Source: Sinorhizobium alkalisoli
Lineage (GTDB): Bacteria > Pseudomonadota > Alphaproteobacteria > Rhizobiales > Rhizobiaceae
Length of the DNA: 64,000 nucleotides
Assembly: GCF_008932245.1 (NCBI RefSeq)
Contig: NZ_CP034911.1
Coordinates: 186,001 to 250,000 of the forward strand
Direction: 5' to 3'
This document shows, piece after piece, positions 47,929-56,844 of the stretch. Each line of letters opens with the position of its first letter. The stretch's first letter is position 1. The position numbers were made by a program, and so were the translations under genes. Below the pieces are notes generated by a model, which saw only the letters and a program-made list of their open reading frames with translations, did not search any database and was not told where the DNA came from.

Positions 47929-48768
47929 TCAGGCCATAAGGAGGGTGATGTTGTCCTGGACGTAGGTTTCGAGGCTGCGTGCCGGCCTTCCGGTCAGCAC
48001 CTCGACGTCAGCGGTGACGAGGGCAGTCCAGCCCTCACGGACCGGATAGAAAATCGATGCGAGGAACGAGGCGTAATCGGCCGGTACGCCTACGCCGGTC
48101 AGAATGCCGATGAATGTTTCGTCGTTGAGGGGATTGTAGGCGACGTCTTTCCCGATTGCCGCCGAAATGAGCTTGGCCGCCTCGGCGTAGCCGAGAGCTT
48201 CGGGGCCTGTCAGGTTGAAGGCTCTGTTGTCGAACTTCTCGGTTGTTAGGGCCGCTGCTGCGCTTTCGGCGATGTCGCGCGCATCGATGAAGCTGGACTT
48301 CCCGTCTGCAGCCGGAACGGCGATCTCGCCGTGGTCGATGCCGGCCTTCCAGAATGTGTGGAAGTTGTCGGCAAACCAGTTCGGACGCAGGATGACGTAG
48401 GGAACGCCGGTTTTTTCGAGTGCGATCTCAACCTGCCGGTAAGGGATACTGTCATCGGCATCGACGCCGAGTACGCTCTGAAAAACGACTTTGACGTTGG
48501 CGGCGGCGGCGGCCGCGATCACCGGCAACAGCAGGCCCTTGGAATCGACGTATCCGGTCGGCAGCATGACGTAGGCGGCATCGACGTCGGCGAAGGCTGG
48601 TGCGATGGTCGCCGGGTTGGCGAAATCGAACACGACGCCTTCAGCGCCCTCCACTGACTTGCCAGAACGCGAAGCGGCGCGGACTGCGTAACCCTTGGCC
48701 TGGAGTACCTTGACGAGGGGCGTGCCGACATTCCCGGTTGCGCCGAGAACGAGAATCTTGCCTTTCAT
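47929..48768 (-). CDS. NmrA-like NAD(P)-binding oxidoreductase
   Basis: 279 residues from the ATG at 48768 (AAGGAG upstream). LVLGATGNVGTPLVKVL (about 5-21) is the atypical SDR dinucleotide motif. ILRPNWFADNF and FIDARDIAESAAAAL are typical of QorB/YtfG-like quinone oxidoreductases, which reduce quinones with NADPH. Divergent from an HxlR regulator, a pairing like ytfG-ytfH, where the regulator responds to electrophiles. Confidence 0.85.
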   Translation of the reverse strand: MKGKILVLGATGNVGTPLVKVLQAKGYAVRAASRSGKSVEGAEGVVFDFANPATIAPAFADVDAAYVMLPTGYVDSKGLLLPVIAAAAAANVKVVFQSVLGVDADDSIPYRQVEIALEKTGVPYVILRPNWFADNFHTFWKAGIDHGEIAVPAADGKSSFIDARDIAESAAAALTTEKFDNRAFNLTGPEALGYAEAAKLISAAIGKDVAYNPLNDETFIGILTGVGVPADYASFLASIFYPVREGWTALVTADVEVLTGRPARSLETYVQDNITLLMA

Positions 48769-48782
48769 TAACAATCTCCTTA

Positions 48783-48819
48783 GTATCTATTGGAAACCTT
48801 GTTTCTGATAGATAGATAC
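48783..48819. promoter_or_regulatory. Candidate HxlR operator
   Basis: GTATCTAT (48783-48790) and ATAGATAC (48812-48819) form a perfect 8-bp inverted repeat with a 21-bp gap, midway between the divergent NmrA-like and HxlR genes. This is where an autoregulating HxlR dimer would bind. Confidence 0.5.
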
Positions 48820-48909
48820 AGTCCGATTGCACTGAAAGAAAGAGGGCACTTTCGGGTCACGTGGTTACTTCAAGGAAACCGTTGAAACGAAAGCAAAGGA
48901 AAAACAAAG

Positions 48910-49272
48910 ATGAAGCACGCCTATAATGTTTTTGAAGACCGGTGTCCGACGCGGCTCGTTCTTGACCGGCTGGCGGATAAATGGGCGCTTCTAATCCTTG
49001 ACCGGCTGGAAGGCGAGCCGGTACGCTTCAACCATCTCAGGCGGGATATAAAGGGCATTTCCCAGAAAGTGCTCTCCCAGACGCTGAAGAAGCTGGAACG
49101 TGACGGCCTGATCTCAAGGGCGATTTTTCCGACGGTACCGGTGACGGTGGAATATACGCTGACGTCTCTTGGGCGGACACTGACAGAAACCGTTTCGGCG
49201 CTGGCACATTGGGCGGAGCACAATATGGATGCCGTGCTGGCTGCCCAGCAGGCCTATGATGCCCGTGCATAA
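48910..49272 (+). CDS. HxlR-family transcriptional regulator
   Basis: 120 residues. The N-terminal cysteine in FEDRCPTRLVLDRLADKWALLIL is the conserved redox/electrophile sensor of this family. The winged helix is RFNHLRRDIKGISQKVLSQTLKKLERDGLI. It is divergent from the NmrA-like oxidoreductase it likely represses. Confidence 0.9.
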   Translation: MKHAYNVFEDRCPTRLVLDRLADKWALLILDRLEGEPVRFNHLRRDIKGISQKVLSQTLKKLERDGLISRAIFPTVPVTVEYTLTSLGRTLTETVSALAHWAEHNMDAVLAAQQAYDARA

Positions 49273-49277
49273 CGCCG

Positions 49278-49960
49278 GGCTTTTGCTTCAGCCTTTGCAT
49301 TTTACTCCCGCAGGCTTCGGCGCTTGGGATACCGATTTTGCCCATGTGATGAAGGCCGAGATCGGCGCGACCCAGGTATGGGCCGATTTCAACGTGTGCC
49401 TCGCAGCTGACATGCTGAAGAAGCTGCTGCAATGGCGTTCCAGATCAACAACGAAGTCATTCCTCCGGATCTGCCCGCTTCGCTGGCGATGGCAGTATGG
49501 TTCCTGCAGGCGCTACTGTGGGCATTGCGCCCTGGAACGAGTCATCGTCGTTGTCTTGGCGCTTGCGGTGCCGCTGGCTTGCGGCGATACTGCTGTTCTC
49601 AAATTTCGGGGTAGCGCCCCGTCCCTGGCCTAGTCATCAGGGCGATGTCGCTGATCCGGCGGTGCGGCGGGTGAGCTTCACCCGTTCAACGAAGATCGGT
49701 CACCCGGTTGCTGCGGTTCAGACGGCAACTTTCGGCGCAATCACGAAATCGGGCCACATCCGCATGTCGATGGAGCGGATAATTGTCCACAAGAAGATTG
49801 TCGATGGCGTGGTCGAGAAGCTGGTGGCAAAGACGGAGACGCTGCCTGCGGCGATCCCCTCAAGGACCGTCCTTCCTTGCAGATCGAAAGCGGTATGTGC
49901 CACAGAAGCGGTCCTACCGTTCAGGAGGAGGCAAAGACACCACTCGGCAGTATAAGGTCA
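49278..49960 (+). pseudogene. Decayed NAD-dependent aldehyde dehydrogenase
   Basis: Fragments in different frames match one aldehyde dehydrogenase of the vanillin/benzaldehyde type: VMKAEIGATQVWADFNVCL at about 49350, GATVGIAPWNES at about 49510, LALAVPLACGDTAVLKF at about 49558, GDVADPAVRRVSFTRSTKIG at about 49640, and a MSMERIIVHKKIVDG block at about 49770. The order is correct but frames change and stops intervene; the N-terminus, the catalytic Cys region and the C-terminus are gone. It is clearly a remnant. The intact dehydrogenase at 53162 is a different branch. Confidence 0.8.
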
Positions 49961-50102
49961 CCTGACATCGGCTGTTTCGGCGGACGGGGGGCAGGGTGTT
50001 GGGCGCGTCACCCGGCACAGATCCCACGCCCGGCCTTAGGAATGGTATGAAAATTAAGGCTCTATATTGTCGGCACTCTATAGCCTCCAGCAGAGGCTGA
50101 GC

Positions 50103-50807
50103 TCAGCCTTGGGCATCAGTAAAGAACTTCATGAATCGCTTGCGGGAGCGCTCGATATGATCTCTCATCGCCGCCTCGGCCCCTTTAGGATTCCTGTCTT
50201 TGATTGCGGCTAGAATCCGCGCATGCTCCTTGTTTGCATCGGAAGTCGCCCGCGTGTGAAAATAGAGGCGGAAAAGATGCACGTGGGTGTGAAGACGTGC
50301 CAGCGCCTCGTGAATGAGTCCGTTTCCGCTGCCGACAGCAATTGCATCATGAAAGGCGCCGTCGCTTTGCGCGAAGCGGCTGTAGGCAGAACGCGCATCC
50401 TCGTTGCGGATTTGACGCATATCCGAATCGATGGCTTCGAGCGATGTGATGGCCTCGGCAGACATAAGCTTCGCCGCCTGGGCTGCCGCAAATGGCTCCA
50501 CCAGCATGCGAAGGTCGTAAAGCTGCTCCAACCCCGACAGATCCATCTGCGGCGCTGCGCTGTATCCGATGAGGTGCGTCTTTACCACCAGCCCCTGAGC
50601 TTCAAGCCGTGAAAGCGCTTCGCGGATGGGTGTTTGCGAGACGCCGAGTTCCCGCACCAGATTGTCGACGGCAATTCGACCACCAGGCGGGATCTTCAGT
50701 GACATGAGCTGTGAGTAGATGGCCCCATAGACCTCATCGCCGAGCCGGGTGGGGCGCCGTAGCAATCCTGTGTCGCCGTTCTTCAGCTCACCATTTCGAT
50801 TCGTCAT
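50103..50807 (-). CDS. GntR-family (FadR/FCD-type) regulator
   Basis: 234 residues from the ATG at 50807 with AAGGAA eight bases before. Winged helix: VYGAIYSQLMSLKIPPGGRIAVDNLVRELGVSQTPIREALSRLEAQGLV. The FCD effector domain follows (YDLRMLVEPFAA, FHDAIAVGSGNGLIHEAL, EHARILAAIKDRN) with the usual Asp/His metal ligands. Divergent from the catabolic operon at 50890, with a 12-bp palindrome between. Confidence 0.9.
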   Translation of the reverse strand: MTNRNGELKNGDTGLLRRPTRLGDEVYGAIYSQLMSLKIPPGGRIAVDNLVRELGVSQTPIREALSRLEAQGLVVKTHLIGYSAAPQMDLSGLEQLYDLRMLVEPFAAAQAAKLMSAEAITSLEAIDSDMRQIRNEDARSAYSRFAQSDGAFHDAIAVGSGNGLIHEALARLHTHVHLFRLYFHTRATSDANKEHARILAAIKDRNPKGAEAAMRDHIERSRKRFMKFFTDAQG

Positions 50808-50870
50808 TTTTAAAATTCCTTCTTGACGCAGCAATTTCTTATCAACATAGTTCGGAAAATGCAATCAGAT

Positions 50871-50882
50871 ATCCGATCGGAT
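50871..50882. promoter_or_regulatory. Candidate FCD-GntR operator palindrome
   Basis: ATCCGATCGGAT, a perfect 12-bp palindrome ending 8 bp before the Ldh-family start. Flanks (ATCA at 50864-50867 and TGAT at 50884-50887) partly extend it. A repressor here would block the operon. Confidence 0.55.
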
Positions 50883-50889
50883 TTGATCT

Positions 50890-51894
50890 ATGATTACGGT
50901 TTCCGTGGATAATATTCGCGAAGTTGCCGGGCTGGCCCTCCACCGCGCCAGCGTACCGGAAGAGCACGCATCAGAGCAGCTTGATCTCTTGTTGGAAGCC
51001 GATTTGAGGGGAGTACCCTCCCACGGGCTGTTGCGCCTCAGTCGCATCATTCGCCGGATTGAGAACGGCGTTACGGACCCGCACGCCCGGGGCGAGCATA
51101 GATGGCGCAAGGAGGCGTTTCTCGCCGTCGACGGTCAGCGCGGTCTTGGGCCGGTCGTCGCGAACCGGGCGATTACTTCGTTGATTGAGCGTGCGAAGGT
51201 CACCGGCATTGCCGTCGCTGCCATCCGCAATTCTAATCACATAGGGATGCTCGGCTGGTACGCAGAGCGTGTCGCAGAGCACGGTTTATCGATCATTGCA
51301 CTGTCAACGAGCGAGGCGCTTGTTCATCCCTGGGGCGGGCGCAAGGCCATGATCGGGACCAATCCGATAGCAATAGGCGTGCCGACGGGTGGTGCTCCCT
51401 TCATGATGGATACGGCGACGAGTGTTGTTTCGATGGGCGAGATTCACGATCACGCCAACCGGCGCCAGCCAATCCCCCCTCATTGGGCGCTGGATGAAAA
51501 CGGAAATCCCACCACAGACGCGGCCGCCGCGAAGAAGGGGGCAATTGCTCCCTTTGGTCAAGCAAAAGGATACGCCTTGGGCCTCGGCTTTGAGCTGCTT
51601 GTGACAAGCCTGGCCGGAGCCGCGATCGGACGAGACGTCACGGGAACGCTCGACGATACGACGGTGTGCAACAAGGGAGACCTATTCATTGTCATCGACG
51701 GTCCGCAACGGGACCTGCAGGCCTATCTCGAGGCACTCCGCGCGTTGGAGCCAGCAGATGGCTTTCCGGCCGTCGTGATCCCTGGAGAGCGCGGGCGAGC
51801 CTGTCGCGACCAGCGCCTGAAGGAGGGCGTGCCGCTTGCTGAGGAAGTCTGGCAACAAATTCAAGTTCTAGCCGGCCTTGGTGCTGCTGAATGA
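50890..51894 (+). CDS. Ldh-family (malate/L-lactate/ureidoglycolate-type) NAD(P) oxidoreductase
   Basis: 334 residues. Hallmarks include DLRGVPSHGLLRL with the catalytic His, IRNSNHIGMLGWYAE, and GTNPIAIGVPTGGAPFMMDTATS. These enzymes oxidise 2-hydroxy acids to 2-oxo acids and lack a classical Rossmann fold. First gene of the catabolic operon; it overlaps the Fe-ADH start by 4 bp. Substrate unknown. Confidence 0.9.
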   Translation: MITVSVDNIREVAGLALHRASVPEEHASEQLDLLLEADLRGVPSHGLLRLSRIIRRIENGVTDPHARGEHRWRKEAFLAVDGQRGLGPVVANRAITSLIERAKVTGIAVAAIRNSNHIGMLGWYAERVAEHGLSIIALSTSEALVHPWGGRKAMIGTNPIAIGVPTGGAPFMMDTATSVVSMGEIHDHANRRQPIPPHWALDENGNPTTDAAAAKKGAIAPFGQAKGYALGLGFELLVTSLAGAAIGRDVTGTLDDTTVCNKGDLFIVIDGPQRDLQAYLEALRALEPADGFPAVVIPGERGRACRDQRLKEGVPLAEEVWQQIQVLAGLGAAE

Positions 51895-53159
51895 AACAGG
51901 AGGTTTTATTGACTCTATTTGGAGCCCTGCGCACCCCGCGCAATCTCGTTTTCGGGGCCGGCCAACGCGCCGCCCTACCGGGCTATGCCGCAAAGCTCGG
52001 TCGTCGTGCGCTAGTCGTCACGGACGCTCGCTTGAGCAACGAGGCAGATTTTCGCAAGATGGTGGGCGGTCTGGCGTCGTCAGGTGTGGCAGTGCGCGTT
52101 TTCGACGGCACCATTGCGGAACTCCCGCTTGAGTGCATCGCTCAGGGTGTGGAAGCCGGCCGCAAATTTGGTGCAGACCTCGTCATCGGCATCGGCGGCG
52201 GCAGCTGCCTGGACGCTGCCAAGGTTTGTGCACTGCTTCTCGCACACAAGGGTAAGCCCAGCGACTATTATGGCGAGTTCAAGGTCGCCGGTCCCATATT
52301 GCCGCTGATTCTTCTGCCAACCACCTCCGGGACCGGCTCTGAGGTAACGCCGGTGGCAGTCATCACAGATCCCGATCGAGCTGTGAAAGTCGGAATTGCA
52401 AGTCCGGAACTGATTTGCCACACGGCGATCTGCGATCCTGAACTGACGTACTCCTGTCCGCCCAGCCTCACCGCAGTTTCCGGTGCCGACGCGCTCACAC
52501 ATGCAATCGAGGCCTACACGACCATTCGTCGCACACCGACCGACACGATCGTGCATGATCATGTCTTCCTGGGCAAAAACGCCCTGAGCGATGCCTATGC
52601 CCTGCTGGCCATATCCCACATCTCTTGCAGCATTAAACGTGCTTATGATCATGGCGACGATCACACAGCGCGCGAACGCCTGATGCTGGGGGCGACGACA
52701 GCAGGTCTTGCTTTCGGGACGGCCGGGACTGCAGCGGCTCACGCCGTCCAGTATCCGATTGGAGCCATGACCCACACGGCCCACGGCGCGGGCGTCGCTG
52801 TCATGATGCCCTACGTAATGGAGCTCAATCGCAATTTTTGCGAGCCGGAACTGGTCGAGATTGGCAAGGCCATGGGACTTGATCTTGAGGGCCGATCCTC
52901 GTTCGACGCTGCCAGCGAGACGATAGATGCGGTTGCAGCACTCTTCGCGTCGATTGGAATCCCGAAGTCGATTGCCGACTTGGGAATCGTGGAGGCTCAG
53001 TTGCCGCAAGTTGCCGAACAGGCGATGGGCAGTGCCAGACTGATCAAGAACAATCCGCGCCCTCTCGATCCGACAGTCATGACCAGTCTGGTCGGCGCTG
53101 CCTTCACGGGTGATCGAATTGGACTGAGGAACGATGTAAAAGCATGGAAGGTAAATTGA
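51891..53159 (+). CDS. Iron-containing (type III) alcohol dehydrogenase
   Basis: 422 residues. GIGGGSCLDAAK binds NAD, LPTTSGTGSEVTPVAV is the family signature, and metal ligands occur in GADALTHAIEAY and MTHTAHGAGVA. It oxidises an alcohol or reduces an aldehyde. Translationally coupled to the Ldh gene; the next gene starts 2 bp on. Confidence 0.92.
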   Translation: MKQEVLLTLFGALRTPRNLVFGAGQRAALPGYAAKLGRRALVVTDARLSNEADFRKMVGGLASSGVAVRVFDGTIAELPLECIAQGVEAGRKFGADLVIGIGGGSCLDAAKVCALLLAHKGKPSDYYGEFKVAGPILPLILLPTTSGTGSEVTPVAVITDPDRAVKVGIASPELICHTAICDPELTYSCPPSLTAVSGADALTHAIEAYTTIRRTPTDTIVHDHVFLGKNALSDAYALLAISHISCSIKRAYDHGDDHTARERLMLGATTAGLAFGTAGTAAAHAVQYPIGAMTHTAHGAGVAVMMPYVMELNRNFCEPELVEIGKAMGLDLEGRSSFDAASETIDAVAALFASIGIPKSIADLGIVEAQLPQVAEQAMGSARLIKNNPRPLDPTVMTSLVGAAFTGDRIGLRNDVKAWKVN

Positions 53160-53161
53160 CA

Positions 53162-54634
53162 ATGACGCAAACAATGACGTCCCAGATCAGCTTTGACCTC
53201 AAACAAGTCCCTACTGACCTCTATATTGCTGGAAAGTGGCGCCCTGGAGCCTCGGCTAGGCGCATCGACGTTCTTGACCCGTCTACCGGTCTTGTCATCT
53301 CAGACGTTGCCGACGCAACGATCGAAGATGCTCTAGACGCTGTTCAGGCGGCGTACGATGCGGGGCCGGCCTGGGCGGCGACAGCACCGCGGAAAAGATC
53401 AGAGATTCTGCGCCGATGCTTTGAGCTGATGGTCGAGCGAAAGGACATGTTGGCGGAGTTGATCAGCCTCGAAAACGGCAAGGCATTGAGTGACGCCCAC
53501 GGTGAAGTGACCTACGCCGCCGAGTTCTTTCGCTGGTTCTCGGAAGAAGCAGTTCGCCTGAACGGCGAAATCTCGACCGCCCCCTCAGGGGCGAACAAGA
53601 TCGTGGTTCAACATCAACCGATTGGCGTTGCAGTCCTGGTGACACCCTGGAACTTTCCCGCAGCGATGGCTACACGCAAAATCGCACCGGCCCTTGCCGC
53701 CGGCTGCACCTGCGTGCTGAAACCGGCGACAGAGACGCCGTTGACCGCCTATGCGCTTGCCGCACTGTATGCTGAGGCGGGGGTGCCGGATGGTGTTGTC
53801 AATGTGATCACGACTGAACGGTCAGGCGCCGTGGTCAGCAAAATGTTGCATGATCCGCGTGTCCGCAAATTGTCATTTACCGGTTCTACTGAAGTCGGTC
53901 GAAAGCTTCTGCACGAGGCGGCCGACACAATCATCTCCTGCTCAATGGAACTTGGTGGCAATGCACCATTCATAGTTTTCGATGACGCTGACCTGGATGC
54001 CGCCATCGAGGGCGCGATGGTTGCTAAGATGCGCAATGGCGGCGAAGCCTGCACAGCTGCTAACCGCTTCTATGTGCAAACGGGTATCGTCGAAGCTTTC
54101 TCGCAAAAGCTTACGGAACGCATGGCGGCACTGACGGTCGGAGCAGGCTACTCCAAATCCACCCAGTGCGGTCCGGTCATCAATAGGAAGGCACTCGATC
54201 GAATTGGTGGCCTGGTGACCGACGCGACCGAGCGCGGGGGGAAGGTGCTCACGGGAGGTACTGCCCTTGATCAAGACGGCTTTTACTTCCCACCCACGGT
54301 TATTCGCGATGTCCCAGCTGATGCGGCGATTGCCAACGAGGAAATCTTTGGGCCGATCGCCGCCTTGAGCACCTTCGAAAGCGAAGATGAGGTTATCGCT
54401 GCGGCCAACAACACCGAATACGGCCTGATCGCCTACGTCTTCACGCGTGATCTGGGCCGCGGCCTCCGCGTTGCGGAAAGGCTTGAGGCTGGAATGATAG
54501 GTCTCAACCGTGGCCTGGCATCAGATCCAGCCGCACCGTTCGGCGGCGTAAAGCAAAGCGGACTTGGGCGAGAAGGAGCTCATCATGGCATCCTGGAATT
54601 TTGCGAGACCAAGTACATTGCTGTGACCTGGTAA
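53162..54634 (+). CDS. NAD(P)-dependent aldehyde dehydrogenase (succinate-semialdehyde dehydrogenase-like)
   Basis: 490 residues from the ATG at 53162, the start with the better-placed AAGG; an ATG at 53144 overlaps the previous gene. Motifs: TPWNFPAAM, FTGSTEVGRKL, the general-base Glu in MELGGNAPFIVFDDADLDAA, and the nucleophile Cys in NGGEACTAANRFYV. GabD-like architecture. It probably oxidises the aldehyde made by the adjacent alcohol dehydrogenase. Confidence 0.9.
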   Translation: MTQTMTSQISFDLKQVPTDLYIAGKWRPGASARRIDVLDPSTGLVISDVADATIEDALDAVQAAYDAGPAWAATAPRKRSEILRRCFELMVERKDMLAELISLENGKALSDAHGEVTYAAEFFRWFSEEAVRLNGEISTAPSGANKIVVQHQPIGVAVLVTPWNFPAAMATRKIAPALAAGCTCVLKPATETPLTAYALAALYAEAGVPDGVVNVITTERSGAVVSKMLHDPRVRKLSFTGSTEVGRKLLHEAADTIISCSMELGGNAPFIVFDDADLDAAIEGAMVAKMRNGGEACTAANRFYVQTGIVEAFSQKLTERMAALTVGAGYSKSTQCGPVINRKALDRIGGLVTDATERGGKVLTGGTALDQDGFYFPPTVIRDVPADAAIANEEIFGPIAALSTFESEDEVIAAANNTEYGLIAYVFTRDLGRGLRVAERLEAGMIGLNRGLASDPAAPFGGVKQSGLGREGAHHGILEFCETKYIAVTW

Positions 54635-54684
54635 CAGCTTGAGAAACTCCTGATCCGGGAACAACAAACAAAAACGAGGTAAAG

Positions 54685-55497
54685 ATGTCGCTGACAAATC
54701 CTATCAGATCTGAAATCGCCGACGAGGTGTTCCGAACGCGTGGTGTGTTGACAGAAGTCGTGCCCTTTTCACAGCGGCACCCTGATTTCGAGCTGACGGA
54801 CTCCTATTGGGTGGTGGAGGAAATGCGTCGGAGGCGAGAAGCAAATGGGGAGAAGATTATCGGTCGGAAGATCGGCTTCACAAACTCAGCCGCTTGGGCA
54901 GGCTACGGCATCACTGGGCCGCTCTGGAATTATCTCTACGATACGACGACGTTTCAGCTGAGCGAGACGAGCACCCTTGAGGTTCGCAATTGGCCGAATG
55001 TCCGTATGGAGGCGGAGGTTGCGCTGGGTCTCAAGGCTGCGCCCAATACTCAGATGAACGAAGAAGAGCTGCTGGACTGCGTGGAGTGGGTGGCACTTGA
55101 TTTCGAGGTCTGCACGTCAATCTTTCCGGACTGGCAATTCAAGGTCGCCGACGGCGCAGCCACTGGTGTCCATGTTGCTTTGCTTCTTGGCGAGCGACAC
55201 CCGATTGCTGGCGACCACGGGAAGTGGGCAGCGCAACTTGAGAGTTTTACTGCCACGTTGTCCAGCGACGAGGGTTTGTCCGCGACCGGAGGGGGAGCTC
55301 AAGTGCTTGGGGGCCCGATCAAGGCCTTTCGCTACCTGGTGCGTGAGCTGGAGCGCTTTGGTGGCCAGCCGTTGGCTTCCGGCGACATCGTCACCACCGG
55401 TACATTAACGGTCGCCCTGCCTGCCCAATCTGGCCAGCGATGGAAGGCGACGACGTCCGGGATCGCATTCGAGGAGATCAGCCTGGATCTTGTCTAG
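54685..55497 (+). CDS. 2-keto-4-pentenoate hydratase family protein (FAH superfamily)
   Basis: 270 residues. GRKIGFTNSAAW, MEAEVALGL (Glu metal ligand), EWVALDFEV and a distal GGAQVLGGPIKAFRYLVRELE match MhpD/decarboxylase-type FAH proteins that use Mg or Mn. They hydrate 2-oxo-4-enoates or decarboxylate oxo-diacids in meta-cleavage routes. Its place here suggests an unsaturated 2-oxo acid intermediate. Confidence 0.85.
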   Translation: MSLTNPIRSEIADEVFRTRGVLTEVVPFSQRHPDFELTDSYWVVEEMRRRREANGEKIIGRKIGFTNSAAWAGYGITGPLWNYLYDTTTFQLSETSTLEVRNWPNVRMEAEVALGLKAAPNTQMNEEELLDCVEWVALDFEVCTSIFPDWQFKVADGAATGVHVALLLGERHPIAGDHGKWAAQLESFTATLSSDEGLSATGGGAQVLGGPIKAFRYLVRELERFGGQPLASGDIVTTGTLTVALPAQSGQRWKATTSGIAFEEISLDLV

Positions 55498-55553
55498 CAG
55501 GCGCAACCGCCCGCCTGATGAAACAACCGGAAATCAAGAAAGGAGATGAGGGG

Positions 55554-56714
55554 ATGACCTATTTTTCAAGATCCGAAATGACACGCAGAAGCGAGGCGCT
55601 GCGGCAGAAACTCGCTGCCGCAAACATCGACTTCGCGTTCATGCATACGGCTGACAGCGTCTTTTACATGAGCGGTGTCCCGCTGCTTTCGGAGTGGGGC
55701 CGACCCATGTGGGCGATACTGCCCGTATCCGGCACCAGCGCCGTTTGCGGGGCAGCGCTCGAACAAGAGACCATGGAAGCTCACAGCGTTTTCGACGAGG
55801 TTCTCGCTTATGGGGATGACGAGAATGTCGTCCATACCAGCCTCAGGATGTGCGCCGATTTCATTGCCCGACAGAGTTCAGGCACAGTTCGCATCGGGAT
55901 CGAGGAAGCGCTCATGCCGGTCGGCATCCATCGCGCTCTGACAGCCAGGTTCTCACAGGCGGAATTTGTTGAGATCAGCCCACTGATTGAGGACCTGCGT
56001 CTCATCAAATCCGATGAAGAGGTCCGTCTTCTCGAACTCGGCGGCCAGTTGGCAAAAATTGGCGCAAATGCGTTTCTTGAAGCTCTTCACGAGAACGTCA
56101 CCGAGCTTGCGGTGGCAGCGCACGCAGTCGCTGAGACGAACAAGGCAATGGGAGCATTGTCCATCAATGGTCTCACGAGCACCTATGCCTACGCCCAGTT
56201 TGGCGATCACACACTCACGCCGCATCTGCATCCGACCAGTCGGCGGCTGAAACGTGGCGATCTGGTTGCACTGAACATCTTCCCCGTGATGTGGGGCTAC
56301 TGCACCGAACTTGAACGCACGTTTGTGTTCGGTGAGCCGACGCAGGCTCAGAAGAAGCCGCTCGACGCGGTGAATGAAGCCTTCGATGCCATCAAGCTGG
56401 CGCTTCAGCCGGGCGTCACCATGTCAGACATGGCGCTTATGGAACGCGAGATTTTCCGAAAGGTCGACCTTGCCGACTACGTGCGCCACGGAACCGGACA
56501 TGCGCTCGGTATCATGATCGGTGCTGGCGGACGCGAAGAGCGTGGAGAGTTGCGGGTCTACAATTCCGGAAAGCTCATGGCCAACATGGTCAATTCGGTC
56601 GAGCCTGCGGTCTACATACCGGGTGTCGGCGGCTTCCGACATTCTGATGTGATGCTCATCACCGAAGATGGTGCCAGGAACACTACCGACTTTCCGCGTG
56701 ACATCGGTTTTTGA
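55554..56714 (+). CDS. M24/creatinase-like 'pita-bread' fold protein, metal ligands not conserved
   Basis: 386 residues from the ATG at 55554 (AGGAG upstream). The N-terminal creatinase domain (MTRRSEALRQKLAAANIDFAFM) is followed by the catalytic fold. Of the five M24 metal ligands, the first Asp reads Asn (ALNIFPV), the second reads Glu (TELERTF), His is kept (GTGHALG), the first Glu is kept (SVEPAVY), and the last Glu reads Ser (GFRHSD). So it is unlikely to be a dinuclear aminopeptidase. It may be creatinase-like, metal-free, acting on a C-N bond. Confidence 0.8.
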   Translation: MTYFSRSEMTRRSEALRQKLAAANIDFAFMHTADSVFYMSGVPLLSEWGRPMWAILPVSGTSAVCGAALEQETMEAHSVFDEVLAYGDDENVVHTSLRMCADFIARQSSGTVRIGIEEALMPVGIHRALTARFSQAEFVEISPLIEDLRLIKSDEEVRLLELGGQLAKIGANAFLEALHENVTELAVAAHAVAETNKAMGALSINGLTSTYAYAQFGDHTLTPHLHPTSRRLKRGDLVALNIFPVMWGYCTELERTFVFGEPTQAQKKPLDAVNEAFDAIKLALQPGVTMSDMALMEREIFRKVDLADYVRHGTGHALGIMIGAGGREERGELRVYNSGKLMANMVNSVEPAVYIPGVGGFRHSDVMLITEDGARNTTDFPRDIGF

Positions 56715-56844
56715 GATGTGGTGAGCGCGGCGCGAGGAGGAATCGCGCGCCAGCTAAGAGCAAAGAAGGAGGCAAGATGACGCCGCCCAAGGCGTCCACA
56801 GCAGTACATCCAATCAGCATAAACTCAACAGAGGGAACTCAAAA

